Shown here piece after piece: positions 8,890 through 17,923 of a stretch of DNA of 51,850 bases. Under the pieces are notes generated by a model. That model was given only the letters and a program-made list of their open reading frames with translations. It did no database searches and had not been told where the DNA came from. The position numbers and the translations under genes are program-made. Source of the stretch: Chitinispirillaceae bacterium (GTDB lineage: Bacteria; Fibrobacterota; Chitinivibrionia; Chitinivibrionales; Chitinispirillaceae); the NCBI GenBank assembly GCA_016932075.1, contig JAFGDP010000075.1, positions 1 to 51,850 of the forward strand, written 5' to 3'. How positions within the stretch are numbered: the stretch's first letter is position 1; every line of letters begins with the position of its first letter.

Positions 8890-10128
8890 ATGAGTACCGT
8901 CTTTGAAAATGCGCTCAAGCTCGTGGCCAACAGCGCGCTGCATCTTGAAATCGAGAAAAAACATCCGGGCAAGGCCATCGTCGAGCGGCTCAAGGTCCCG
9001 GAAAAAATCATCCAGTTTTACTCCTCCATACAGAAGGACGACGGTTCAATACACGTGTTTGAATGCTACCGCGTGCAGTATGCGGACGCGCTCGGGCCCT
9101 ACAAGGGCGGTATCCGGCTGCACCCCAACGTCAACCTCGACGATGTCAAGGCGCTTGCCCTGTGGATGACCCTGAAAACCGCGCTGGTCGAGGTGCCGTA
9201 CGGCGGTGCCAAAGGCGGCATTACGGTTGATCCGGCATGTTTGACCGAGGCGGAACTTGAGCGGCTCATCCGCAGCTATACCTACACCCTCAAGAACGAT
9301 ATCGGTCCGAACATCGACATCCCTGCGCCTGACGTGGGAAGCGGTGAGCGCGAAATGGCATGGATCTACGATGAATACCGCAAGCACCACGATTCGGCGC
9401 GGGGCGTGGTCACCGGCAAACCCGTGTATCTGGGCGGCTCGCTCGGACGCCGGGAAGCGACCGGTCGCGGCGTGGTGTGCACCCTGCTTGAGGCGGTGCG
9501 GGATGCCCGGCTTGAGAACTACACGGTTGCAGTACAGGGATTCGGCAATGTGGGGTCGCACGCAGCCCTGGCGCTGGCAGAAAAAGGAGTCAAGATCATT
9601 GCCGCAGGCGACGTAACCGGCAATATTATCAATACGGGCGGCCTCGATATTCCCAAGCTCGTGGAGTACTGCGCCATGAACGGCGGGGTAACAGGATTTC
9701 CAGAGTCAGAGCCGCTTGAAAACATCATCACCTGTGCGTGCGATGTACTGCTCCCGTGCGCCCTGGAAAACGCGATCACCAGGGATAATGTACAGGATGT
9801 CAAGGCCAAAATCGTGGTTGAAGGCGCGAACGGTCCTACCACGCCGGAGGCAGACAAGATTCTTGCCGAAAACGGAATAACCGTGGTGCCGGACATCCTT
9901 GCCAACTCAGGCGGTGTTATTGTCTCCTATTTCGAATGGGTGCAGAACCGGGAGGGATTTTACTGGGAAGAGGAGGAGGTGAACCGGTGTCTGTACCTGC
10001 GGTTGCGGAAAGCCTATGAGCGCGTCGTTGCCTTTTCCCGGGAACACGCCCTTTCCCTGCGTGAGGCAGCCTACTGCCTTGCCTTGGACAAGATCGTCAA
10101 GGCGTTTATTTCGCGCGGGGTACAGTGA
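8890..10128 (+). CDS. gdhA: Glutamate dehydrogenase
   Basis: Reversible amination of 2-oxoglutarate to glutamate, linking carbon and nitrogen metabolism; cytosolic hexamer. The 412 residues match the shorter hexameric class: GPYKGGIRLHPNV near residue 75, the catalytic KTALVEVPYGGAKGGI segment near 96-115 with the conserved lysines, DIPAPDVGSGEREMAW near 145, and the dinucleotide fold VAVQGFGNVGSHAA near 217. VEGANGPTTPEAD near 315 is also typical. GGGGAGGGG precedes the ATG. Cofactor (NAD or NADP) cannot be fixed by eye. A cytosolic flavodoxin-like gene follows 28 bases later. Confidence 0.95.
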   Translation: MSTVFENALKLVANSALHLEIEKKHPGKAIVERLKVPEKIIQFYSSIQKDDGSIHVFECYRVQYADALGPYKGGIRLHPNVNLDDVKALALWMTLKTALVEVPYGGAKGGITVDPACLTEAELERLIRSYTYTLKNDIGPNIDIPAPDVGSGEREMAWIYDEYRKHHDSARGVVTGKPVYLGGSLGRREATGRGVVCTLLEAVRDARLENYTVAVQGFGNVGSHAALALAEKGVKIIAAGDVTGNIINTGGLDIPKLVEYCAMNGGVTGFPESEPLENIITCACDVLLPCALENAITRDNVQDVKAKIVVEGANGPTTPEADKILAENGITVVPDILANSGGVIVSYFEWVQNREGFYWEEEEVNRCLYLRLRKAYERVVAFSREHALSLREAAYCLALDKIVKAFISRGVQ

Positions 10129-10156
10129 GTAGAAGTAATAAAAACAGAAGATGCCC

Positions 10157-10702
10157 ATGAAAACCCTTGTCCTCTACTACTCCAAAACCGGCAGTAATAA
10201 ATACCTTTCCGAAAGGATTGCCCGTTCCCTTGAGGCGGATATCGAGGCGGTCCGGCCGCGAATGAATGTATTCCCTGCGTTGATGCTGTTCTCATTTCTA
10301 AAGGTGAGCATGGGAATCAAAGCACTCGCACATAACGTGAAAGAGTACGACCGTGTCATTCTCTACGGCCCGGTCTGGGCCGGCCGGCTCATATCCCCGC
10401 TGCGCGATGTGATCAGCAAGTATCGGAATAGCATCAGAAGCCTGTACTTTATCACCTGCTGCGGCAGCAGCGACGCTGAAAAGGAGAACCGGTTCGGGTA
10501 TGCTGCTGTTTTTACGAAGGTGAAAAATGTGCTTGGAGACAAATGCGCTCTTTGTGAAGCTTTTCCAATAGGCCTGGTTCTTCCTGAGGACAAAGCCAAA
10601 GACGGTGATGCTATTATGAATACCCGCCTGTCAGACAGCAACTTTATAGGACAGATCAAAAAGAGGGCTGAAGATTTTATTAAGAGGGTGGCAGAAAGAT
10701 AA
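10157..10702 (+). CDS. Flavodoxin-like protein (cytosolic)
   Basis: About 181 residues from the ATG at 10157; an ATG six bases earlier is also possible. It begins KTLVLYYSKTGSNKYLSERIA, a flavodoxin first strand and phosphate-binding loop (SKTGSN). VILYGPVWAGRLISPLRDVI matches the aromatic-containing loop before helix 4 of flavodoxin/WrbA-like proteins, and SLYFITCCGSSDAEK resembles the next strand. No signal peptide, so it acts in the cytosol. Likely an FMN-binding electron carrier or flavodoxin-type reductase; partner unknown. It follows gdhA closely and may share its transcript. Confidence 0.8.
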   Translation: MKTLVLYYSKTGSNKYLSERIARSLEADIEAVRPRMNVFPALMLFSFLKVSMGIKALAHNVKEYDRVILYGPVWAGRLISPLRDVISKYRNSIRSLYFITCCGSSDAEKENRFGYAAVFTKVKNVLGDKCALCEAFPIGLVLPEDKAKDGDAIMNTRLSDSNFIGQIKKRAEDFIKRVAER

Positions 10703-10781
10703 CAATAGTAACAATTTTGGATACAGAGAATACACATTGAATAAAACTGGGTAAAGGTAATGATGTGATCGGGAATTTAGG

Positions 10782-12047
10782 CTATTCCCTTTCCAACACC
10801 TCGACGCCCACGCCTTCGAGAGAGATATCGTCCACTTCAACACGCAGCGTGTCGCCAGGTTCGTTTTCGTCCTCTGAAAATTCGAACTCGATGCGCAGGA
10901 CGTTTCTTGACTCGCGACTCCAGGGATAGAGGTAGGGGAACAGTATGGGGTCGAGAATCTCGAGTGAATCAATGGAAATCGTGCGTTCCTGCCAGGTATC
11001 GGTGAGCTGGAGCAGATAGGTATAAGCGGATGCAAGGTAGTAGACGCTGTCGAGTGTTTTGGTCTCGAACCTCACGCGAACCGTGCCGGTACCGCGCGCC
11101 CGGAGGACGATAGCGTTCATGGCAGAGAGGTCAAGGCCGTTTTCATTATGGTCCTTGAGAAAAATACCAGCGGTTGCGATCGGGGCAGCCACTTTATTGC
11201 TCAGCACCGCGGTAAATCGCACAGCAGTGCCGCCCTCAGCATCAGGCACCGGTCCGATCGAGGTAAAGGTATGGCCATTGCTGTAGGGGTACCATTTCCA
11301 GGTATTGGTGGAACGTTTCCAGGCAAGCATGCCTGAGTCTGACACGGTGTACCACCAGAGCTCCGGCGCGATCCCGCCGAGCGAGGTCGGCCCGATGCCG
11401 CTTTCAAAATTGTCAACCAAGAGCCGGTCGTACTTTTGGTTAAGGTCCGTGTCGGTGTAACTCATGCCTGGACTGAGCGTGAGCGCGCCGCAGGTGGCGA
11501 TGCGGTAGGGCGAAGGTGCGCCGGATATGCCAACGAGCATGTAGGAGCCGGGCGCGACCGCACTGAAAAAGAAGGTGTTGTTGGAACCCAGCGAGGCCTG
11601 GTACGTGGAGCCTGAAAAGTAGATCTGCGTAATGGAATGGGGCAGGTCACTGAACGATCCGGTATATGATGCGTAGGGCATGAGCCTGAGCGTGTCGCCG
11701 GCGATCTGGGTCAGGGTGGTTGATTGCAGGAGAAGCCCCTGCTCCATATGGTCGATTTGGATATTGACCGGCATGCTACGGTCACACAGGTCGAGCGAGA
11801 AAAAGCCGCTTCGGTCGGCAACAACGCGGACCATGACCGGTGATGCCTTGACTGCCATGCTGTCGATCCATGCCGCGGGATCGATGACGCGGATGATGGC
11901 GCCTTCGGCTGGCGTATTGTCGGCAAGGACCACATAGCTGTTGGTGGTTTCTGTGCCGCTCCCGCCGGCAAGGGGCCCCAGGCCGCACGAGAAAAACACG
12001 GCCGCGCATACCGCTATGAGAGAGAGTGCTGTAAGGGAGTGTCGCAT
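10782..12047 (-). CDS. Surface lipoprotein with regulatory-like and CIA30/CBM-like domains
   Basis: 421 residues. The signal peptide ends at a probable lipobox (VFFSC, Cys near 21), followed at once by a tag GLGPLAGGSGTETTN that is shared with the lipoprotein at 46785-48470. Residues about 35-110 look like a carboxypeptidase-regulatory (Ig-like) domain (NTPAEGAIIRVIDP, then SGFFSLDLCD), with a second, weaker one to about 190. Residues about 210-415 (LLVDNFESG...; VVLRARGTG-like and RVEVDDISLEG) resemble a CIA30/CBM11 beta-sandwich that may bind carbohydrate. Its ATG overlaps the stop of the upstream regulator gene by one base (TAATG), so the two are translationally coupled. Probable role: outer-membrane sensor or binding partner of that regulator. 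Confidence 0.75.
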   Translation of the reverse strand: MRHSLTALSLIAVCAAVFFSCGLGPLAGGSGTETTNSYVVLADNTPAEGAIIRVIDPAAWIDSMAVKASPVMVRVVADRSGFFSLDLCDRSMPVNIQIDHMEQGLLLQSTTLTQIAGDTLRLMPYASYTGSFSDLPHSITQIYFSGSTYQASLGSNNTFFFSAVAPGSYMLVGISGAPSPYRIATCGALTLSPGMSYTDTDLNQKYDRLLVDNFESGIGPTSLGGIAPELWWYTVSDSGMLAWKRSTNTWKWYPYSNGHTFTSIGPVPDAEGGTAVRFTAVLSNKVAAPIATAGIFLKDHNENGLDLSAMNAIVLRARGTGTVRVRFETKTLDSVYYLASAYTYLLQLTDTWQERTISIDSLEILDPILFPYLYPWSRESRNVLRIEFEFSEDENEPGDTLRVEVDDISLEGVGVEVLERE

Positions 12048-12877
12048 TACTTTTTCTCCCGTGCCCTGTTCTGGGTTAGTGGGAAGATCTGGAAATTAAG
12101 CTGGAACACCTCGTCGGTTTTTTCCTCCTTGCGCACCAGTTCCATGATCTCCCGTCGTATTTCACCGAGTTTTTCCCGGATTACATCAAGGCATTCACGG
12201 GACGTGCTGATCGTGAGCGTTGATATGTCGCGGTCCTCCACGGGAACGCGGTCGAGCGCTTCCATGGAGAGCCTGATCATCTCTTTCTGGAATGATCTGA
12301 CCGCAATGGATGCCACCATGCCGTTGGTAGTGACAAAATCGCTGGTAAGCCGGTAGGTGCCCTGCGCGTCCTTGTGGATCATGCCCAGCTTGTGCAGGAG
12401 CTTGACCGAGCGCTTTGCCTGCGCCTCGGTGATGGGCGGGAGCAGGCGCGCGGCAAGGTCCTTTGCGTTGCCGGAATAGGGCATGATGTTCAACTGCTCT
12501 CGCAGCGCAATGTTCCACCATGTAGAGAAATACTCGTACATCTCCTTGTCAAGCACTTTGGCCGCTGGTTTGCGCAACGCGAGCATCTTTTCGAAATAGA
12601 ACATTTCCTGGTCCTGGTTTTTCGCCTTGTTGAAATGGACCAGGTGGGTGAAGTAGTCGCCCTCGCGCTTGTTAAAATGGAAAAACGCTATGAGTGTGGG
12701 TATGGCCTTGTCGCTGATATGTTTCTGTTTGTTCAGTACCTTGACATAGAACGAAGCGTCGAGACCGGTCTTGTTGCTGATGTACCGGAACGAAAAAAAA
12801 CGGTGGCTGTTTTTATTGTGGTTATAATGATCGCGAAGGTAGTCGCGGTATTCGAGATAGTCAAAAATGGAGTTCAT
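12047..12877 (-). CDS. TIGR02147/DUF4423-family regulator
   Basis: 276 residues beginning with the hallmark IFDYLEYRDYLRDHY near residue 4, then FSFRYISNKTGLDASFYVKVLNKQKHIS, a helix-turn-helix-like segment, KREGDYFTHLVHFNKAKNQDQ, and a C-terminal domain with a predicted winged-helix-like stretch (AQAKRSVKLLHKLGMIHKDA) and DISTLTISTS. This is the family annotated TIGR02147, abundant in Fibrobacter and relatives, thought to be transcriptional regulators but uncharacterised as far as I know. No signal peptide. It is the first gene of a two-gene operon with the lipoprotein at 10782. The palindromes starting at 12997 lie in the divergent intergenic region, so it is a candidate to bind them. Confidence 0.85.
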   Translation of the reverse strand: MNSIFDYLEYRDYLRDHYNHNKNSHRFFSFRYISNKTGLDASFYVKVLNKQKHISDKAIPTLIAFFHFNKREGDYFTHLVHFNKAKNQDQEMFYFEKMLALRKPAAKVLDKEMYEYFSTWWNIALREQLNIMPYSGNAKDLAARLLPPITEAQAKRSVKLLHKLGMIHKDAQGTYRLTSDFVTTNGMVASIAVRSFQKEMIRLSMEALDRVPVEDRDISTLTISTSRECLDVIREKLGEIRREIMELVRKEEKTDEVFQLNFQIFPLTQNRAREKK

Positions 12878-12904
12878 TACTGTTGCGCCGTTTGAGGTGA
12901 TGAC

Positions 12905-12935
12905 CGAGTGTGGAATTCCCCTTTTTATAATTTAT
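12905..12935 (-). promoter_or_regulatory. Possible promoter/operator of the regulator-lipoprotein operon
   Basis: On the minus strand TATAAA and an overlapping TATAAAA lie at about 12925-12936, and a short palindrome GGGGAATTCC falls just downstream at 12911-12920 where transcription would begin, 35-60 bases before the regulator ATG. The position would suit autorepression. The remainder of 12936-12996 is AT-rich with no recognised gene. Confidence 0.35.
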
Positions 12936-12996
12936 ACGAAAACTGTGAGAGAGTCACTAAAATTCTTTTATTTAAACGCTCAATTAAATATAAACT

Positions 12997-13072
12997 GTGG
13001 AACAATCGTTCAACAAAAAAGAGGACAGACCGGTAACGGGTTCCTGACGGTCCATATTTTTTTGAGTATATT
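12997..13072 (+). promoter_or_regulatory. Redox-locus operator copy 1 with TATATT box
   Basis: The palindrome GTGGAAC-AATC-GTTCAAC is at 12997-13014 and TATATT at 13067-13072, with CTGACG 17 bases before it as a possible -35. The operator centre would be near -73. It points toward the gene starting at 13313 and is the first of a tandem pair; it also lies 120 bases upstream of the divergent TIGR02147 gene. Confidence 0.65.
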
Positions 13073-13165
13073 GGGAGATGAAGGGATGCCTCGTGCCGGG
13101 CAAAGGGGCGTCTGCAGGGGGGATACTTTGGTACAGAGGGGGATTGTATCGAAAAAACATGGAGT

Positions 13166-13238
13166 GTGGAACAGCTGTTCAACAGAAATGAGGAGATATT
13201 TCATTTCAATGTTTTGATCGTTTTTTTTGCATTATATT
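13166..13238 (+). promoter_or_regulatory. Redox-locus operator copy 2 with TATATT box
   Basis: The palindrome GTGGAAC-AGCT-GTTCAAC is at 13166-13183, with a perfect 12-bp core, and TATATTTA begins at 13233. The operator centre would be near -70. It is followed by AGAAATGAGG, similar to the A-rich right flank of the other copies. A half-site-like TATGGAACA occurs at 13245-13253. The next gene starts at 13313. Confidence 0.7.
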
Positions 13239-13312
13239 TAAAACTATGGAACAAACCCATAAGAAAAACAGGAGAAGGAAAAGAACACGTGACCTTTAAA
13301 AAAGGAAAAAAA

Positions 13313-14191
13313 ATGTCTCGCAAAGCGGAGAAACCATCCAGAACGGCAAGAGTTTTCGGTGGTGGAACCATTCGTGCCTGCGTCATGCTTATGGTGATAA
13401 CCGGTCTCGGTGTGGGTGCCCAGACGCGCCTAGACCTGTTCGACGAACAGGGAAACCACCTCATGTTTGTAACGTTTGAATACGATGTTGATCAGAAAAA
13501 CATAAGCCGTTCGGTATATATGAGCGATAGCACGTTTGTTCGCAAAGTGGTTTTTACCAAAGATGCGCAGGGCAGGTCATTGAAAGAGACCTCGTTTAAT
13601 TTTCACGATGATACGGTTTTCTCAACCACCTTGGAACATAATGGTGAAGCGACCGTGATTTCCATCCGCGATCAGTTCGGTTTGGACCAGATGGGCGGCC
13701 CGGTGCGTCACAGCGCGGCTGGCCAAAACAGTTTCGACTTTTTCCAGAAGGACGCGCTTATCAACAAGATGGGCTACGAGTATGACAACGAGGGAAAATT
13801 GAGCAAGGTGAATGTATATGACGGCGCCGGCGCCCGGATCTATTATGGCACGTTTTCCTATGGCGGACCCGACGGGGTGGTTACGCCGGGAAAGCGGCGC
13901 GCGGCGCGCGCCGCCATTACGGGGAGGGGACGCAACGTACTCCTCGTGCAGTTCCATCTGGAAAGGCAGTCGCAGGTGCGGTGCGAGCTGGTATCGCTTT
14001 CGGGCAAACGGATAGCGCTCCTGTTTTCCGGTACGGTCCCATATGGTACGCAAAAGCGAACCATACGTATCGGAGAAACGCCGTCGATCAGTGCGGCCCC
14101 CGGCGTGTATCTGGTGAACCTAACCATCAACGGCGCCATGGCAGCACGGAAAAAAGTGTTCATTCAAAACTATGGAGGCGGCAGCAAATGA
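13313..14191 (+). CDS. Secreted protein with C-terminal sorting domain
   Basis: 292 residues from the ATG at 13313, chosen because AAAGGA precedes it and a signal sequence follows (basic start MSRKAEKPSRTARV, then ACVMLMVITGLGVGAQT). The middle (residues 30-180) has short beta-type repeats with YD-like phrases: 'VTFEYDVDQKNISRSVYMSD', 'KVVFTKDAQGRSLKE', 'YEYDNEGKLSKVNVYD', 'ARIYYGTFSY'. The last ~85 residues are a sorting-type domain (VRCELVSLSGKRIA...PGVYLVNLTING). No enzyme motif seen. Its stop overlaps the start of the di-heme gene by four bases (ATGA), so both are made together; it could be a binding or docking partner of that protein. Confidence 0.7.
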   Translation: MSRKAEKPSRTARVFGGGTIRACVMLMVITGLGVGAQTRLDLFDEQGNHLMFVTFEYDVDQKNISRSVYMSDSTFVRKVVFTKDAQGRSLKETSFNFHDDTVFSTTLEHNGEATVISIRDQFGLDQMGGPVRHSAAGQNSFDFFQKDALINKMGYEYDNEGKLSKVNVYDGAGARIYYGTFSYGGPDGVVTPGKRRAARAAITGRGRNVLLVQFHLERQSQVRCELVSLSGKRIALLFSGTVPYGTQKRTIRIGETPSISAAPGVYLVNLTINGAMAARKKVFIQNYGGGSK

Positions 14192-16080
14192 ACGGAAAAC
14201 TGCAACATTTCTCGCTACCGCTGCAGCTGGTTATATTTGTTGCAGGATCGTGCTTCGGTCAAAATCCGGCCCTTTCCGTTGCACCGCCGAGCGTGATTTT
14301 CGAGCTTCTGGCCCTGAACCAGGACCTCCCGACCGCCGCAAAGCCGAAATACCTTTCTCCGATAGAAATAAGGCCGTCGCCGGACGGCGGCTCCCTGTAT
14401 ATTGCGGAGCAGACCGCAAAGCAGATAGCGGTAGTGGATCTCGCCACAACTACCGTGACCAAAAAGATCAAACTGCCCAATGAGGTCACCGGTATTGCGA
14501 TCGCGCCCGATGGTTCGAAGCTCTATGCGACCTGCTCGTCCGACCTCTGGCCCGCTGGTATGGTGTGTGAAGTTGACATAAGCGGGGGCACGGTAGCAAG
14601 GAGGATGGCCGCCGGACACGCTGCACGGGCTCCGGTGATACATCCGGACGGAAAGACACTCTATGTCTGCAACCTTTTTAATAACGACATTTCGGTCATT
14701 GACATAGCAAGCGGAAAAGAAACGGCGCGGATTCCGGTGATCCGGGAGCCTTACAGCGCGGGTATCACCCCTGATGGCTCGGTGCTCGTGGTTGCGAACT
14801 CGCTCCCGACCGAAAAATCGACCGATTCCCTCAATATTGGAAGCAAAATATCGCTTATTACTACCGCCACGAAGCAAGTCACCACTATTAATTTGCCGAT
14901 AGGAAGTCATTCGGCATTCGGTTTGACCGTTTCTCCGGACGGGAATTACGCTTTTATCACCCATCTGATCGGTATGTTCACGCTCCCCGCGACGACCTTT
15001 GAGGGTGGATGGATTCATACCAACAACTGTGCGATCGTTGATATCAAAGGTGGCAAACTGCTGAACGATATTACCCTGGATATGGCCACCAGGGGCGCGG
15101 CCAATCCGTGGGGTGTCGCCTGTACCAAAGACCTAAAAATCCTCTGTATAGCGCATTCCGGCAGCAATGAACTTTCCGTCGTCGATATGCAGCAATTGAT
15201 ACCGTTGGCGAAGGGAGGGAATGATCTTTCGCACGATTTACGGGCGATCTATACTCTTACAAAAAAGATACCTGTCCAAGGGAAAGCGCCACGGGCCTTG
15301 GCGGTCGTTGGCAACAAAGCTTATACCGCAGGTTATTTCGAGGATAATATTGAGATATTCGACCTTTCCGTTCCTCCGGAACAGTCTAATCCCTCGGGGA
15401 CCATATCCCTCGGGCCGTCCCAGCCGCTCACCTCCGCACGGAAAGGAGAGTTTCACTACTTTGATGCGAGTATCTGTATTCAGAAGTGGCAGTCATGCCA
15501 GTCCTGCCATCCTTTAACCAGGCCCGATGCCATGAACTGGATTTTGAACAGCCCGATAAGCGCGCCGAAGAACGCGAAAACCATGCTCTATTCCTGGTGG
15601 ACGCCGCCCACGTCGTGGGCAGGGAAACGTGCGGCAGCGGGCGGTATCGACGGATCGATACGCTCCGGCATCAGCGCCGAACTGGGTATTCAACCGAGGG
15701 AGGAGGTCGCGGTTCCGCTGGACTCCTTTTTAATGCGGCTCAAACACGTTCCGAGTCCCTATCTGGTCAAGGGAAGGCTGAGCGAATCCGCACAGCGGGG
15801 AAAGGCCGTTTACAGCAAAGTCGGATGCAACTATTGCCATCCTGCACCCATGTTTACCGATAAAAAATTCCACAACGCAGGCGTTGATGATCCCTGGGAC
15901 GCGAACACGCAATGGGACACCCCGGGTCTTCATGAAACGTGGCGCACCGGCCCTTACGGCCATCTGGGATCGTTCGATACGCTTGAAGATATCATTCTTT
16001 TACGCAGTCATTCGATGGACGCGTCAACACTGACCCAGCAGGAATTGCAGGACCTGGTTCAATACACGCTCTCATTATAG
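14188..16080 (+). CDS. YVTN beta-propeller / di-heme peroxidase-like fusion protein
   Basis: 630 residues with a signal peptide (LQLVIFVAGSCFGQ). Residues about 60-410 are YVTN/lactonase-type beta-propeller repeats: EIRPSPDGGSLYIAEQ, IAIAPDGSKLYATC, VIHPDGKTLYVCN, DGSVLVVANS. The C-terminal ~200 residues carry two haem c motifs, CQSCH (437-441) and CNYCH (547-551), and a MauG/CcpA-like ending (GPYGHLGSFDTLEDIILL). This resembles YVTN-MauG fusion proteins that use two haems for peroxidase or oxidative modification chemistry. Translationally coupled to the upstream gene; GGAGG precedes the ATG. It has no evident C-terminal sorting domain, unlike its neighbours, so it may be periplasmic or held by its upstream partner. 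Confidence 0.85.
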   Translation: MNGKLQHFSLPLQLVIFVAGSCFGQNPALSVAPPSVIFELLALNQDLPTAAKPKYLSPIEIRPSPDGGSLYIAEQTAKQIAVVDLATTTVTKKIKLPNEVTGIAIAPDGSKLYATCSSDLWPAGMVCEVDISGGTVARRMAAGHAARAPVIHPDGKTLYVCNLFNNDISVIDIASGKETARIPVIREPYSAGITPDGSVLVVANSLPTEKSTDSLNIGSKISLITTATKQVTTINLPIGSHSAFGLTVSPDGNYAFITHLIGMFTLPATTFEGGWIHTNNCAIVDIKGGKLLNDITLDMATRGAANPWGVACTKDLKILCIAHSGSNELSVVDMQQLIPLAKGGNDLSHDLRAIYTLTKKIPVQGKAPRALAVVGNKAYTAGYFEDNIEIFDLSVPPEQSNPSGTISLGPSQPLTSARKGEFHYFDASICIQKWQSCQSCHPLTRPDAMNWILNSPISAPKNAKTMLYSWWTPPTSWAGKRAAAGGIDGSIRSGISAELGIQPREEVAVPLDSFLMRLKHVPSPYLVKGRLSESAQRGKAVYSKVGCNYCHPAPMFTDKKFHNAGVDDPWDANTQWDTPGLHETWRTGPYGHLGSFDTLEDIILLRSHSMDASTLTQQELQDLVQYTLSL

Positions 16081-16122
16081 GCTTTTGCTACCTACCCCTA
16101 CCCCTTCTGGAAAGGAATGCGT

Positions 16123-17634
16123 ATGCACAGAGTAATAATAGTCGCCGTTGTGGCGATAATCGGATTATTGCCGTCGGCTTTGGCGGAAGACCAGGAATCT
16201 GCGAATCCGACCTTCCTTTTTTGGGGAAGGTTAACCATGGGTCAGGTGGTATCGACCTGGACCAACGACTCGTATGATTTCTTTTTTGAAAAGGAGTGGT
16301 TAAAGGGGTATGACGCTGGGGTCAAGTTGACCAGGCGTATCGCACCCCATACCATCGGCCGTATCAACGGCGGTTTTGGCGTCATCTATGCCGCCCGTCG
16401 TTTGAGCATGATGGCCGCATCCACCGAACTTACGGCAAAGAAAACCGTGCCCTATCTTCTGGATGCTTCGCTGGTATCCACGTTCGGCATGCTCGACGAC
16501 CGCGATACGCTCCTTGCGGAAGCGGGCTATTTTCCGTTTAAATACAATCCCCAATCCACGAGCCTTGGCGAGTACCTGTTCCGTACCGGGACCTACCCGG
16601 GAGTCCTCGTTTCAGGGTTCGAGCATTCAATTGACAGGCCGAAAGTGTGCGGCGTTCACCTCTCGTGGATCATGAATGCGGCCGGTCGCCTTACCCAGGA
16701 TTTTTTACTGACGACGGAGATGGATTTCTTCCCCATGCACGATCTGAATTTTACCTATATCGCGGCCTATACGCCGCATCCGTTCATCGATTTCGGCGCA
16801 GGAGTGGAGTTCGCTCGCTTTCTGCCGGTTGATGAACGCAAAACCACGCCGGGGAAATACGGTTATCTATATAATTACAGGAATCCCGACGAAAGAAAGT
16901 GGGTCGGCTACGTGGATACGGTAGCCAATGATACCGTCATCTATACCTTCTCCGGCATCAAGCCCATGGCTCGGCTGACCATTAGTCCCCAATCATTGTA
17001 TAGAATTTCCTTTTTAGGGAAAGAGGATCTGAAGCTGTATGCCGAAGCCGTGGTGCTGGGCGTGAAAAATTATGCAGGCTGGTATGAGAACCTGGAAGAG
17101 CGGATCCCGGTGATGTTCGGCATGAACTGGCCCACGCACCAATTGTTGTCCTATTGCATTGTACCGGGGGTGATGGGGTATCTACTGGAGCAGAAAAATG
17201 ATGCAAAACTGACCGCTGCCGGCATGTTCGGCGCCGGAGGCGTGGTGCTGGGTATTGGATCGTGGCTGGTTGATCACTTTTTACAAATCAACACGAAACC
17301 CGATCTGCTCGCAATAGAGGGGGAATGGTACGGATCAAAGTATTGGAACTCCCAGGAGTATATCTGGAAGGCGGCCTCGCCCGTCCCGTACACGGGCTAT
17401 CCGACAGGCCCCGATATCGTTACGTGGGACCGCAAAACCAATGATGACTGGCGGTGGTCGGTGTATATGTCGAAAAGAATCAACACGTTCTTGCGCATCA
17501 GCGGCCAGGCTGCGAGCGACCATACGCCGCGCAACTGGTATACGCCGGGCCCCCCCTCTTTTGTTAAATATACCGAATTGGTGCCCCGTTCCAATGACTG
17601 GTACTACATGATGCGGATGACCTTATATTTTTAG
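16123..17634 (+). CDS. Predicted outer-membrane beta-barrel protein
   Basis: 503 residues with a clear signal peptide (MHRVIIVAVVAIIGLLPSALA). The body is rich in alternating aromatic beta strands and the chain ends MMRMTLYF; a C-terminal aromatic strand is the signature read by the BAM machinery. Residues about 365-390 (AAGMFGAGGVVLGIGSWLVDH) are unusually hydrophobic and may be a plug or a surface hairpin. I chose the second ATG because AAAGGA is correctly spaced from it and abuts the first. No family is recognised with certainty. Its place directly after the di-heme protein suggests a porin or conduit for the same system. Confidence 0.7.
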   Translation: MHRVIIVAVVAIIGLLPSALAEDQESANPTFLFWGRLTMGQVVSTWTNDSYDFFFEKEWLKGYDAGVKLTRRIAPHTIGRINGGFGVIYAARRLSMMAASTELTAKKTVPYLLDASLVSTFGMLDDRDTLLAEAGYFPFKYNPQSTSLGEYLFRTGTYPGVLVSGFEHSIDRPKVCGVHLSWIMNAAGRLTQDFLLTTEMDFFPMHDLNFTYIAAYTPHPFIDFGAGVEFARFLPVDERKTTPGKYGYLYNYRNPDERKWVGYVDTVANDTVIYTFSGIKPMARLTISPQSLYRISFLGKEDLKLYAEAVVLGVKNYAGWYENLEERIPVMFGMNWPTHQLLSYCIVPGVMGYLLEQKNDAKLTAAGMFGAGGVVLGIGSWLVDHFLQINTKPDLLAIEGEWYGSKYWNSQEYIWKAASPVPYTGYPTGPDIVTWDRKTNDDWRWSVYMSKRINTFLRISGQAASDHTPRNWYTPGPPSFVKYTELVPRSNDWYYMMRMTLYF

Positions 17635-17751
17635 CGGTTACGGTCCTGCAGCATACCTCCAAGGCGCGCGTCGTTTTCCGCAATGCGTTGTCCGTGGCGT
17701 GGCCGCAGGGAACCACCCTCAGGGAGGTCGCGAACAAAAACGCAGTGCGGT

Positions 17752-17825
17752 GTGGTACAATGGTTCCACGGTTTTTATTGATTCTTTCCAAATAAATAAA
17801 AAAAGCCATAATCGGTGTATATATT
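17752..17825 (+). promoter_or_regulatory. Redox-locus operator copy 3 with TATATT box
   Basis: GTGGTAC-AATG-GTTCCAC occupies 17752-17769 and is palindromic over 18 bases except one position; TATATT is at 17820-17825. The operator centre would be near -71.5. It is flanked on the right by GGTTTTTATT. The controlled gene starts at 17924. Confidence 0.7.
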
Positions 17826-17923
17826 AATGAGCAATATGAAAATGCGCTTTTATCATACATTCGCAATGATTATCATCTTTTTATTTAAACGGTTATAAAT
17901 GATTTTATTGAAGGAGGACCCTT

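Noticed and set aside
13166..13183. Sigma-54 promoter reading of TGGAAC...GTTC.
   Set aside because: The GG and GC elements of a -24/-12 promoter are not both present at the right spacing, while the palindromic symmetry and the TATATT partner are consistent over all six copies.
13166..13312. N-terminal extension of the gene at 13313 starting at the GTG inside the operator.
   Set aside because: The extension overlaps operator copy 2 and its promoter, has no leader peptide at its start, and a good ribosome binding site precedes the ATG at 13313.
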